Positions 28,197 through 36,731 of a stretch of 64,000 nucleotides of DNA are shown here, in pieces. A model generated the notes under the pieces. That model was not told where the DNA came from and did not search any database. It saw nothing but the letters and a program-made list of their open reading frames with translations. Position 1 is the stretch's first letter; every line of letters begins with the position of its first letter. The stretch is from Myxococcales bacterium. GTDB lineage: Bacteria > Myxococcota_A > Polyangia > Polyangiales > Polyangiaceae. The stretch covers positions 124,001-188,000 of the forward strand of contig SECP01000004.1 of assembly GCA_004193285.1 (NCBI GenBank), read 5' to 3'. Made by a program: the position numbers and the translations under genes.

Positions 28197-28411
28197 AGAG
28201 CGCGCCTCCACTCGCGGCCACCGCGCGGGAGTACTTGAAAGCGCAAGCGCGCAGCGCCGATCCGCGGATCGCCCAGCTCGCGGTCGCCGCGCTCGCGCTC
28301 CAGGCTCTGCTCGAGGCAGACCCTCTCCGCCCCGATCGCTGCTCGGTAGCCGTGCGGTTCGTTGGCGTGTTCGACGCGCTGCTCGCGCGTGACCCCCGCT
28401 GCCGTCGATGA
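28193..28411 (+). CDS. Small hypothetical protein
   Basis: 72 aa, ATG overlapping the sigma factor stop (ATGA), which supports a real coupled gene. Ala/Leu/Arg-rich, largely helical (AREYLKAQARSADPRIAQLAVAALALQALLEADP). No family is recognised. It is followed after 70 bp by the next SDR gene. Confidence 0.5.
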   Translation: MKSAPPLAATAREYLKAQARSADPRIAQLAVAALALQALLEADPLRPDRCSVAVRFVGVFDALLARDPRCRR

Positions 28412-28481
28412 AATCGGCGGCTTCGCGTCGTCACAACAGCAAGCCGGCCGCAAGCGGGCCGCGCGACAAGGAAAGACGAAC

Positions 28482-29195
28482 ATGAAGATCGAAGGATGTG
28501 TCGCCCTCGTAACGGGCGCGAATCGTGGGCTCGGGCAAGCGCTCGTCGAGGCGCTCATCGTCGCCGGGGCGAGGAAGATTTATGCGGCCGCGCGCGACGA
28601 GTCGAAGGTGCTCACCTCGGACCCGCGCGTGGTCCCGCTCCGCCTCGACACGACGAATCCGGAGCTGATCGCCGCGGCTGCGGCGCGCGCGAACGACGTC
28701 AACCTGCTCGTCAACAACGCGGGCGTCCTCTCTTCCTTCCGGCTGCTTGGCGGCGGCTCGGCCGCCCTCGCTGCCGACTTCCGTACGAACGTCTTCGGCA
28801 TGCTGGACGTAGTTCGCGCGTTCTTGCCCGTGCTCGCGCGGGCGGAGCGCGCCGCCATCGTCAACGTGCTCTCTTTGGCTTCGCTGGCCAGTGTCCCTAC
28901 CATGGGCGGCTATTCGGCGTCCAAGGCCGCGGCCTACTCGATCACGCAAGCGCTACGCGCCGAGCTCGGTGCGCAGCGAATCGAGGTCTTGGCAGCGCTC
29001 CCGGGGCCCATCGACACGGACATGGTCAAGTCGCTGGACTTGCCCAAAGCGAGCCCCACGGACGTGGCCCGCGGCATCGTTCGAGGCATAGCCGGGGGCG
29101 AAGAAGAGATCTTCCCCGACCCCATGGCCGCCCAAATGGGGGAGCTCTGGCGCTCCTCCCCGAAAGAATACGAGCGCGCGTTAGGGAGGTTCTGA
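28482..29195 (+). CDS. Short-chain dehydrogenase/reductase
   Basis: 237 aa, ATG at 28482 with an AAGGAAAG SD. Cofactor motif TGANRGLGQ (residues 11-19), NNAG motif in LLVNNAGVL, catalytic Ser in VNVLSLASLA and YSASKAA for YxxxK. Fully catalytic by motif and of normal length. Final gene of the plus-strand operon that starts at 24545. Convergent with the FGE-like gene, 46 bp apart. Confidence 0.9.
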   Translation: MKIEGCVALVTGANRGLGQALVEALIVAGARKIYAAARDESKVLTSDPRVVPLRLDTTNPELIAAAAARANDVNLLVNNAGVLSSFRLLGGGSAALAADFRTNVFGMLDVVRAFLPVLARAERAAIVNVLSLASLASVPTMGGYSASKAAAYSITQALRAELGAQRIEVLAALPGPIDTDMVKSLDLPKASPTDVARGIVRGIAGGEEEIFPDPMAAQMGELWRSSPKEYERALGRF

Positions 29196-29241
29196 GCGGG
29201 GCGCGATGCTGACCCGAGCGGCTCGAGCCCCGCGACCCCCG

Positions 29242-30474
29242 TCACTCGCTAGCGGGCACGTCGTACGCGCAGCGAATGCCGTGCATCGGCAGGTGAAGGT
29301 AAGCCTCCATGAAGTGGTTCTGCGACGCGACCATGTCGGCTTCGTCGCTCGTCCAGCTGCCGCCGCGCGTGTTGCGCGGGTTCTTTTCATGGATCTGCTC
29401 GACGTTCGCGCAGTCGCTACAGGGAGTCGGGAACGGCTCCCCGACGGTGTCGAACGTCCACTCGGCGAGGGAGCCGGCCAGGTCCAGCTGACCGAAGCGC
29501 CCCGCCCCCGGCAAGTAAGAGCCAACGGGCGGAATCAGGCACGGAGCGCCGATGTCCGCCGAGCACCCGTACATCGCGTGCTCGTGGGACGGCGGCTCGG
29601 TGCCCCAAGGATAGGTCCGATTCTCGCTCCCACCGGCCGCGGCGTACTCCCATTCGAGGTCGGTCGGCAGCCTCCCACCGTCCCAAGTGCAGAAGGCTTG
29701 AGCTTCGTAGAAGCTCGCGCAGTTGAGGGGCTGAATCCACATTTTGGTCTGGAAGGGCACTCCCATACAATTCGTCACTTCGCGTTCGACGTCCCGGCTC
29801 GTTGCGGCGAGCCCGGTCGAGCCCTCTGGCGCGTCCTCGGGGCGCAACCACTCGGTGCGCCAGCCGGACCCGGGCACGAGTGGGTGATTGCCGTCGCCAG
29901 CCCGAGGTGCGCCGCTGGCTCGCCACCGATCGTAGTCGTCCAGGAACGCTTGGAACCGACCGACGGTTACCTCGAAGGTGCTCAAGTAGAAAGCAGACAC
30001 GTGGCTGGGCGCAGCCGAAGGCTCTCCTTCCTTTACCCCTCCGCGCACGACCTCGCCCGCGCTCACGTAACGGACCTCGCAGCAGCTTCTTTGATCTTTG
30101 CCGCAGATATCCGGGAGGTCGAGGCACGACTTCTTTTCGGCGCCGCGCGAAGCGCTCTCGCCACCAACGCTGGACTCGCCACCGGCGCCTCCGACCTCCG
30201 CGCCGCCCATGCCGCCCGCGCCGCCTTCGGTGCTTTCGCCGCCGCTTGCCGGCTGACCTGCGCTTTCAGCGCCGCCCTCGGCACGAGGCGAGTGACCGCC
30301 GGCTGGCTCGGACATCCCGCCGCTGCCGCTCGAACCTCCTGGAGACGGAATGACGGAGGTGCCGTTCGACTCTTGAGGAGGCAGCTCGGCGGCGTAGTCA
30401 CCGAGGTCCAAGTGTCCGCACGCTGACAGCAGGGCGGCAGACAGGCAGGTCAGCGTGAAGGTACGATTTTTCAT
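29242..30474 (-). CDS. Formylglycine-generating-enzyme-like (SUMF1) lipoprotein
   Basis: 410 aa. The N-terminus is a lipoprotein signal (TLTCLSAALLSAC). A ~100 residue Gly/Ser/Glu low-complexity linker follows, then a Cys-rich start and an FGE/SUMF1 domain (about 130-405). Family marks are FEVTVGRFQAFLDDY, LPTDLEWEYAAAGG, NRTYPWG and NTRGGSW near the end. The last part lacks the dense conserved Arg/Cys pattern of true formylglycine enzymes, so it is more likely a structural or binding relative. It overlaps the TPR protein gene by 4 bp and is the last gene of a sigma-factor operon. Confidence 0.8.
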   Translation of the reverse strand: MKNRTFTLTCLSAALLSACGHLDLGDYAAELPPQESNGTSVIPSPGGSSGSGGMSEPAGGHSPRAEGGAESAGQPASGGESTEGGAGGMGGAEVGGAGGESSVGGESASRGAEKKSCLDLPDICGKDQRSCCEVRYVSAGEVVRGGVKEGEPSAAPSHVSAFYLSTFEVTVGRFQAFLDDYDRWRASGAPRAGDGNHPLVPGSGWRTEWLRPEDAPEGSTGLAATSRDVEREVTNCMGVPFQTKMWIQPLNCASFYEAQAFCTWDGGRLPTDLEWEYAAAGGSENRTYPWGTEPPSHEHAMYGCSADIGAPCLIPPVGSYLPGAGRFGQLDLAGSLAEWTFDTVGEPFPTPCSDCANVEQIHEKNPRNTRGGSWTSDEADMVASQNHFMEAYLHLPMHGIRCAYDVPASE

Positions 30475-31577
30475 GGTTTCAGCTTCTCCAGTCGACGCTT
30501 GGCGTCTTCGGCGTAGGGTCGGTGCGGCTGCTCGAGGTATTTGGAGAGCGCCGCCGCAGCTTCTGTTGGGCGCCCGGCGGCCTCGAGGCAGAGCGCGCGG
30601 AAATACACCGCGTCGCCGCGGCGAGCTCCCCCGCCCTCGGCAAGCTCGAACTCTCGAGCAGCCTCCGCGAAGCGCGACTGCTTGCGCAGGATGTGGCCGC
30701 GCAGCAAACGCAGCTCGCTCGCGCGCTCACCGGAGGTGGAAGACGAGAGGAGCTGGTCGCTTTGTCGAAGGGCGTCGTCGCTTCGGCCGAGCTGAAGCAA
30801 GAGCTCCAGCTGTGACATGTCCACCTCGCGCCGCAGCGAGCCCGCCGGAAACCGAGTTCGATAGTCCGCCAGCGCCTGCAGGGCGCCATTCGCGTCCGCG
30901 AGCACGTCCCTCCGCAGCCGGGCGAGCTCGTAGAGAGCCATCTCCGCGGCGAGGCCGCCGCCCTGCGCGCGCTCCAAGAAGCACCCTTCTGCCGCGCGAG
31001 TTTGGCCCTGCCGCGCGAGGCTCAAGCAGTCGGGCGGATGAGGCGCCTCCGAGCCAGTGCTTGCGGCGCCGTTAGCGACGAGCGGCTCTGCCAACGCGGG
31101 CTCGACAGGAGGCGTGGGCGAAGGCGGCGCTTGCGGCGCGCTCGCGGGCGCGCTCGTGACCGCCGCGGGACCGCTCCGCTTTCCGGCGCGTGGCTCCTTC
31201 TTTCGCTCCGGCCGCGAGAGCGACGGCTCCTGAGCAGGAGGGGCGACTGCGGTCCCGGCGCTCGGCTGCTGACTCGCGGAGGCCGCCGGCCGCCACGTCT
31301 CCGCAACCAGCTCGGGCGCTCCCTCCGCGCCCTGCCGGCGCGAGAGCAAGATGACCGCGACCAGAGCCGCGACTGCGAACGGGGCGCCTGAGACGAGCCA
31401 GCGCATCCGAGAGGCGAAACGCTCCGCGCGTGACGCCGCTAGACGCTCCGCAACGCGACGAAAGGCCGCCGACTCGTCGAGGCCGGACTCCCATTCGCGG
31501 TTCGCTTGGCGCAGCAGAGGGCCGTACTTGCCGTGGAGCAGCCGCTCCGGCGCCCCGTCCGAATCACGCGAGCTCAT
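30471..31577 (-). CDS. Membrane protein with TPR periplasmic domain, putative anti-sigma partner
   Basis: 368 aa, ATG at 31577 overlapping the sigma factor stop by 4 bp. The cytoplasmic N-terminal ~60 residues are helical and charged. One transmembrane helix (WLVSGAPFAVAALVAVILL, about residues 60-78) follows, then a long Pro/Ala/Ser linker and C-terminal tetratricopeptide-like helices (from about residue 190: GALQALADYRTRFPAG, LRLLRGHILRKQSRFAEAAREFELAEG). The coupling and topology suggest it anchors and inhibits the adjacent sigma factor, but there is no zinc-type anti-sigma motif. Confidence 0.75.
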   Translation of the reverse strand: MSSRDSDGAPERLLHGKYGPLLRQANREWESGLDESAAFRRVAERLAASRAERFASRMRWLVSGAPFAVAALVAVILLSRRQGAEGAPELVAETWRPAASASQQPSAGTAVAPPAQEPSLSRPERKKEPRAGKRSGPAAVTSAPASAPQAPPSPTPPVEPALAEPLVANGAASTGSEAPHPPDCLSLARQGQTRAAEGCFLERAQGGGLAAEMALYELARLRRDVLADANGALQALADYRTRFPAGSLRREVDMSQLELLLQLGRSDDALRQSDQLLSSSTSGERASELRLLRGHILRKQSRFAEAAREFELAEGGGARRGDAVYFRALCLEAAGRPTEAAAALSKYLEQPHRPYAEDAKRRLEKLKP

Positions 31578-32161
31578 GTGAGCCCCTCCGCAGCTTCCGA
31601 GCCTCCGACCGCGGCGATGAACTTCTTCCTCGCGTCGTGCAGTCGTCGCCACAGGGTCGCTTCTTTGCAGCGGAGTGTCTCGGCGACCTGCCTGCCGGAG
31701 AGCCCCTCCATGTCGTACAGCACGAGCGCCGTACGTTCCTTTTCGCTCAAGTGCTCCAGCGCGGCTTCGATCCGGCGGCGCGCCGAGTCCTCGCTCCACT
31801 CCGAGTCGGCGACGACGCTCTCGGTCGTACCAGACAACCACGAGCGCAGCGCTTCACTCAGGCGCCGGCGTCGCCGAACGTGCCGAGCTTGGGTGATGCA
31901 CAGACGGTACAGCCAGGTTTTGAGCTGGGAGCTGCCACGGAACCGCGGCAAGTAGCGGTGCATCTGCAGGAAGACCTCTTGCGAGGCGTCCTCCAGGTCA
32001 GGCTCACGCACGCCCAGTTTTCGAAGGAACGCGACCGTGACCGGGTAGTAGCGGAAATGGAGCGAGCGCCAGGCCTCATGATTGCCGCGCGCGCATTCCA
32101 GTAACAGCGGCGACTCTATCTCGGAGTCCCACTCCCTTGGGCTGGCAGCGGCGGCGCGCAT
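31574..32161 (-). CDS. ECF RNA polymerase sigma factor
   Basis: 195 aa. Region 2 is clear (about residues 20-90: ECARGNHEAWRSLHFRYYP, EPDLEDASQEVFLQMHRYLP, LKTWLYRLCITQARH), as is region 4 (about 130-180: LSEKERTALVLYDMEGLSG, VAETLRCKEATLWRRLHDARKK). Overlaps the downstream TPR membrane protein by 4 bp. The gene order OM protein, sigma, TPR protein, FGE-like lipoprotein recurs as a myxobacterial style of envelope-sensing cluster. Confidence 0.92.
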   Translation of the reverse strand: MRAAAASPREWDSEIESPLLLECARGNHEAWRSLHFRYYPVTVAFLRKLGVREPDLEDASQEVFLQMHRYLPRFRGSSQLKTWLYRLCITQARHVRRRRRLSEALRSWLSGTTESVVADSEWSEDSARRRIEAALEHLSEKERTALVLYDMEGLSGRQVAETLRCKEATLWRRLHDARKKFIAAVGGSEAAEGLT

Positions 32162-32208
32162 GCCCTCTTAGAGCCGGAGGACATCGGCAATCTTCGGTAG
32201 CCTCGTTC

Positions 32209-33201
32209 CTAATAGTATCCGAGCCCCAGCGACCAACTCACCGTCAGCCAGTGCGGCGCCAGCACCTCTTGATTCTGGATGAACAAGCGCCCGGAACCTG
32301 CGAGAAATTCGGCAGAAATCGTCGTCTGCACGAACAGCGAGCGACTGACCGGCGCCACGTAGCCGGACTCGAAACCGGCGGACCAAAGCGCTCGAGCTCG
32401 ATCGTTACTGGTCGCCAGCCCTTGGGTCGTGGCTTGCTCCATCACCACGGACGCCACTGGACCGAGGTGTGCAAGCCCCAGCGGCAACGGGAGCCGCCAC
32501 GCTACCAGCGCACGCGCTGCCGCGGCTCTCGCCTCCACACTGGCGCCGCCGCGCGCGCGCTCTTGCAAGGGCGTGAGCGCTAGCCGCAGCCCGAGCGCCA
32601 GCTCCAGGCGAGAGCCAACTGCGGTGCTGCCGCGCACCCCAAGCCAGGGCAACGCAGCCGGGTGCGAGACGGCATATTCGAGCGCGAGGCGGCTACCCCA
32701 GACGGTTCGGTCCGCGGCGGCGATGGGCCGCGCCGCGGGCGGGCGACTCGGCTGCGGCGCTGGCTCGGGGGGCGTAGATGGAGCGGGTTCATCGGGCCGT
32801 TGGTCGTCCGCGACCAAGCCGCGAAAGTAGCGATCGAGGACCAGCGCGATCACCTCCGCCATCGTGCGACAGGACTCGCCCTCCATCGGAAGGTCCCGCA
32901 CCAGCTCGACCCTGCCTTCGGGGCTGAACAGCTCCAAGCGCACGAAGTCACGCGGGTTGCCGAAGGGCGCGTGCCCAATCGTGTAACGGGCGCGCCAGCC
33001 CTTTCGACCGTCCACCACGAGCGAGCCGAGCCGCCTCGTGACCGCCTCGCGCGTGACCTCGAGGGCGGGACAGAGCGCGTCGGGCGAGCCGGTTTCGAGA
33101 GTAAATCCGCTCGTTTCCTCGGCGCGAACGACGCGGCTCGAGAGCAGCCCCCCCGCCAGCAATGCAACCAGTAACCGCCCGCGCACGTGCTCCCTATTCA
33201 C
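32209..33201 (-). CDS. Exported protein with C-terminal beta-barrel-like region
   Basis: About 330 aa if the GTG at 33201 is used; a TTG at 33243 or a GTG at 33186 (AGGGAG just upstream but very close) are alternatives. Signal peptide RLLVALLAGGLLSSRVVRA is followed by a small domain (about 35-125) and a Pro-rich linker. The rest is a beta-rich region (about 165-330) with strands such as VWGSRLALEYAV, VGSRLELALGLRLAL and a final LTVSWSLGLGYY typical of outer-membrane barrels. It lies 47 bp upstream of the ECF sigma gene on the same strand, probably the same transcript. Confidence 0.7.
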   Translation of the reverse strand: MNREHVRGRLLVALLAGGLLSSRVVRAEETSGFTLETGSPDALCPALEVTREAVTRRLGSLVVDGRKGWRARYTIGHAPFGNPRDFVRLELFSPEGRVELVRDLPMEGESCRTMAEVIALVLDRYFRGLVADDQRPDEPAPSTPPEPAPQPSRPPAARPIAAADRTVWGSRLALEYAVSHPAALPWLGVRGSTAVGSRLELALGLRLALTPLQERARGGASVEARAAAARALVAWRLPLPLGLAHLGPVASVVMEQATTQGLATSNDRARALWSAGFESGYVAPVSRSLFVQTTISAEFLAGSGRLFIQNQEVLAPHWLTVSWSLGLGYY

Positions 33202-33769
33202 CGGATAGGACCGCGGCGCGCGCTCGACACGGGGGTATGACAATCACGGCGCTCCGGCTCCGGGAGGAAACTTACAACGGTTCGGTACGGCGTGGATCGC
33301 GGGAGTCTCTTTCTACGCGCGTATCGCCGACGAAGTGGCCCTGCGGCCGGTCAATCCCCGCGTGCTTTCTCGCAAAACCACGAGAGCTCGTGCTCGCTTG
33401 CGCACACCGTGAGGCGCGTTCGCACGCGCGCGGCGCGGGCGACGACGCGCCGTCGGCCTTGCGCTGTGTGAATGCGCGAAGCGCGCGCAGCCACTCACGA
33501 CCTGCCCGCTCATATCATGTCTCGCGGACTACGACTCACCGGCATGCCGAGGTTCGTAATCCTATCTACCCCTGCCCGGACGCGCCGCACGCTTGAGCCA
33601 TCCCGTAGCCGCGGTTTGGATGAAAGACGCAGGCGCGCGTCTGCCGCAGCTGCGCGCCCCGCCGAGTCGCTAGCGCGCGGAAAAGTGCAGCGCAGACGCA
33701 GCTCAATCGGATCGCGTCGAATCAATTGTAGTCGCTGGAGCCCTTGAGCCGTGTCAAAGATCGAGCGCC
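33202..33769. other. Intergenic region, no gene recognised
   Basis: A 568 bp divergent spacer between the OM-protein/sigma operon (minus) and the fibro-slime gene (plus). Short open frames here have no conserved-looking sequence or SD. It presumably holds both promoters; no sigma54-type match was found. Confidence 0.5.
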
Positions 33770-35953
33770 GTGCGCCAACTACAACTTCTTGGGGTTCCTG
33801 TCTCGGGCCTGCTCATCGCCCTGCTCGCCAGCGCCTGCAGCGCGGGGGGTGGTGGTGACGACCCTCGCAGTCAAGGGGGCTCGGGCGCGACGACGGGCGC
33901 CGGCGCTCAAGGCGGCGGGCCGATTTTGGGCGGTGGAAACGGTCCCATACTCGGCACCGGCGGCTCGCAGATGCAGGCGGCGCCCAACTGCGGCAACGGC
34001 GAGCTCACGGACGACGAGGCGTGCGACGACGGCAACAAGGCCTCCGGCGACGGCTGCAGCGAGACGTGCCTCGAGGTCGAACGCGGTTTCAGCTGCGCCA
34101 GCCCCGGCAAAGCTTGCCGCGAGATAGCGCGCTGTGGGGACGGCGTGGTCGCCGCCAGCGAGCGCTGCGACGACGGCAACACGTCGCCCGGCGACGGCTG
34201 CTCGGAGCGCTGCAAGATCGAGCTCGGCAAGAAGTGCGACGGCTCCCCTAGCGTCTGCACCGACGCGCAGTGCGGCAACTCCATCGTGGAAGGCGCAGAG
34301 AGCTGCGACGACGGCAACAACACGCCGTTCGACGGCTGTTCTTCCTTGTGCTTGCGGGAGCCGAACTGCCAAGGGCAATCCTGCACCTCCGAGTGCGGGG
34401 ACGGCCTCGTCATCAACGAGGACTGCGACGACGGCAACACGTTGGACGGCGACGGCTGCTCGGCCACTTGCAAGCTCGAAAATGGCTTCACCTGCAAGCA
34501 GGAGCCGCAATGCGAGAAGGTCAACGGCCAGTGCGTGCTGCGCGTGCCGGCCATCTTCCGTGACTTCGGCGACGCCCACCCGGATTTCGGCGGCGGCGAG
34601 ACCTGCGGAATCAAGGAGGGCGCTCCTCTCGTCGAGGGCATCGCCTCCCCCATGCTGGACGCGGACGGCCGCCCCGTCCTCGGTACCGCGCCCGCTTCCG
34701 CGTGCATCCAGTCCGCTCAGAGCTTTGGAACTTGGTTCCGTGATGGGGACGGCGCGGTGCGCGTGGTGGGCAGCGTCGCGCTGTTCGACAACGGCGACGG
34801 CGGGTACGTCAACCGCTTCGGCGCGAATGGCGAAAAGCTGGTCGTGTACGTCGCTCCCGCGATGGGCCAGGGCTCGGAGCAGCAAGTCACCGGCGCGACG
34901 AGCCAGGAGACTTGCCGGCCCGGCTGCACCACCCGCACGCGCAGCTCGCTGCAGTGCGACAACCAGTGCCGCCCGGATCACGACGCGGTCGACGATCGCA
35001 CCCGGCAACTCACTCAGCGCGAGCAAGAGCTGGCTCAGCGCGAAGAGCAGCTCGCTCTAGCGCAAGCGCAGCCGACTCCGGACGCAGCCGCGATCGCCAC
35101 GCTGGAGGCTCAGATCGCCGCCGTGGAGGCCACGATTCTGGAGCTGCAAGCGGAGATCGAGACGCTCACGGCCGCCGCCGACGCGTGCGACCTCCAGTGC
35201 CAGACTCAGTTCGACGGGCTGGTGGACGCTTGCGTGGCCGACTGCAAGCCTTGCAGCGGCACCCCCGGGCAGTGGTGCACCGGCGGCGAAGCGCGAGAGT
35301 TCGACGGCACGCCCGTGTTCTTCCCGGTAGACAGCGTCACCGGCACCACGCGCGACGAAGCGGAAGCGCGGCTACCGCTCCAGTACGGCTACAACGGCTG
35401 GCCGAAAGAGAGCGCGTTCTTCCCCACCGCGCCGAAGCACAACTTCTACTTCACGAGCGAGGTGCAGTACTGGTTCCGCTACGAGGCAGGCACCAACGCG
35501 CGTCTGGACTTCACGGGCGACGACGACGTCTGGGTCTTCATCAACGGCCGCCTCGCGGTGGACCTCGGCGGCATTCACGTGCCGATGGACGGCACCGTCA
35601 CCATCAACGCCGCTTCCGCCGCCCGCTTCGGCCTCACCGAAGGCAACGTCTACAAGATCGTCGTCTTCCAAGCCGAACGAAAGAAGGACGGCTCTTCGTT
35701 CCGCCTCACGCTCTCCGGCTTCGAAGCGGCCCCCAGCGACTGCACCGCCGTGTGCGGCGACGGCATTCTGAGCTTCGGTGAAGAGTGCGACGACGGCGTG
35801 AACGACGGCGGCTACGGCGAGTGCGACGCCGGCTGCAAGCTGGGCGCCTATTGCGGCGACGGCATCGTCCAAGCCGAAAAAGAACAGTGCGACAACGGCC
35901 CCGGCACCACCGTGGACTGCGCCGGTTGCCGCCGCCTCAAGCCGCCCGCCTGA
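33770..35953 (+). CDS. DUF4215 / fibro-slime domain surface lipoprotein
   Basis: 727 aa from a GTG. Lipoprotein signal ends LIALLASAC. After a Gly-rich linker come four DUF4215-type Cys-rich repeats (CGNGELTDDEACDDGN, CGDGVVAASERCDDGN and similar, about residues 67-240). A fibro-slime domain is split around an inserted coiled coil (about 405-475, heptad-like RTRQLTQREQELAQREEQL and TLEAQIAAVEATILELQAE) bordered by CxxxC-type pairs. The PA14-like core is near residues 560-650 (FTGDDDVWVFINGRLAVDLGG). Two more DUF4215-like repeats finish it. Probably secreted matrix or adhesion protein. Confidence 0.85.
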   Translation: MRQLQLLGVPVSGLLIALLASACSAGGGGDDPRSQGGSGATTGAGAQGGGPILGGGNGPILGTGGSQMQAAPNCGNGELTDDEACDDGNKASGDGCSETCLEVERGFSCASPGKACREIARCGDGVVAASERCDDGNTSPGDGCSERCKIELGKKCDGSPSVCTDAQCGNSIVEGAESCDDGNNTPFDGCSSLCLREPNCQGQSCTSECGDGLVINEDCDDGNTLDGDGCSATCKLENGFTCKQEPQCEKVNGQCVLRVPAIFRDFGDAHPDFGGGETCGIKEGAPLVEGIASPMLDADGRPVLGTAPASACIQSAQSFGTWFRDGDGAVRVVGSVALFDNGDGGYVNRFGANGEKLVVYVAPAMGQGSEQQVTGATSQETCRPGCTTRTRSSLQCDNQCRPDHDAVDDRTRQLTQREQELAQREEQLALAQAQPTPDAAAIATLEAQIAAVEATILELQAEIETLTAAADACDLQCQTQFDGLVDACVADCKPCSGTPGQWCTGGEAREFDGTPVFFPVDSVTGTTRDEAEARLPLQYGYNGWPKESAFFPTAPKHNFYFTSEVQYWFRYEAGTNARLDFTGDDDVWVFINGRLAVDLGGIHVPMDGTVTINAASAARFGLTEGNVYKIVVFQAERKKDGSSFRLTLSGFEAAPSDCTAVCGDGILSFGEECDDGVNDGGYGECDAGCKLGAYCGDGIVQAEKEQCDNGPGTTVDCAGCRRLKPPA

Positions 35954-35984
35954 GCGACGGGCAGCTCCCCGCAGGGCGGACAAT

Positions 35985-36683
35985 TCAGCACGGACGAATG
36001 GGCCGCCCGGCTAGCAAGCACACGAGCTCCAAGCGACCGGAGACGTGCAGCTTGGAGAAGATGCTGGCGAGTTGGTTGGCGATGGTGCGGGCGGACCGGC
36101 CCCGCAGCGCGGCAATCTGCGCGTGAGTCTTCCCGATCAAGATGAGCTCGCAGATGCGGTGCTCGGCCGGCGCGAGACAGGCGAGGTCGACCTCCGGCCG
36201 GGGGAAGACCACCGTGAGGCTCGCTCCGTCCGTACCACTGCCAGCCCGCACCTCCAGCGAGCCGTCGACCGCGGCCGCGTGGTAGAGCTGCGCGATGGGC
36301 AGCGGCAGCGCCGAAAGGCGTGGCTCGAGCTGCAAGCAAAGCAGCGCCTGCTTGACCTCCTGCGACACCGTGGAGGCCGCGATCTGCAGCTCGATGGCGA
36401 CCGCGCATTCGGAGACTCCGTCCAGAACGAGCGACAAGACGCGCAGTCGTCGCTCCGTGACTGCCGCGCCGGGGTCGGCGATGTGGGGGCGAAGCACGAG
36501 CAGGGCCTCGCGAGGCTCGTATCGAATGGCGGCGACGCGAAGGCTGCCCGCGCAGACGTCCGCCCACACTGCACGAGCAGGCAGGCTCGGCGGCCGCGGT
36601 GGCGGCGGCGCTAACCTAAGGGGTTGGGCTCGAGCGGCGGTCTCTTCGAAAAGTACCGGTGAATACTCCGCGTGCTGCTCCAT
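35985..36683 (-). CDS. Dual-HTH LuxR-type transcription regulator (copy 2)
   Basis: 232 aa. The C-terminal LuxR-type HTH (about residues 165-225: LAPAEHRICELILIGK, IAALRGRSARTIANQLASIFSKLHV) is strongly similar to that at 24545-25369. It shares SARTIANQ and xVSGRxELV, and an N-terminal second HTH-like segment (about 75-115: AIELQIAASTVSQEVKQAL). It lies 48 bp after the catalase-related gene on the same strand, so it is probably the last gene of the peroxidase operon. Convergent with the fibro-slime gene. Confidence 0.8.
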   Translation of the reverse strand: MEQHAEYSPVLFEETAARAQPLRLAPPPPRPPSLPARAVWADVCAGSLRVAAIRYEPREALLVLRPHIADPGAAVTERRLRVLSLVLDGVSECAVAIELQIAASTVSQEVKQALLCLQLEPRLSALPLPIAQLYHAAAVDGSLEVRAGSGTDGASLTVVFPRPEVDLACLAPAEHRICELILIGKTHAQIAALRGRSARTIANQLASIFSKLHVSGRLELVCLLAGRPIRPC

Positions 36684-36731
36684 ACAAGGATGGAGGAGCG
36701 TCGTGGCGTTTGTGAACCGGCCGCGGTGAGA

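Noticed and set aside
33202..33769. Search for tRNA or small RNA in the largest spacers
   Set aside because: No cloverleaf-like arms or CCA-type end found in 33202-33769, 9121-9708 or 58533-58928.
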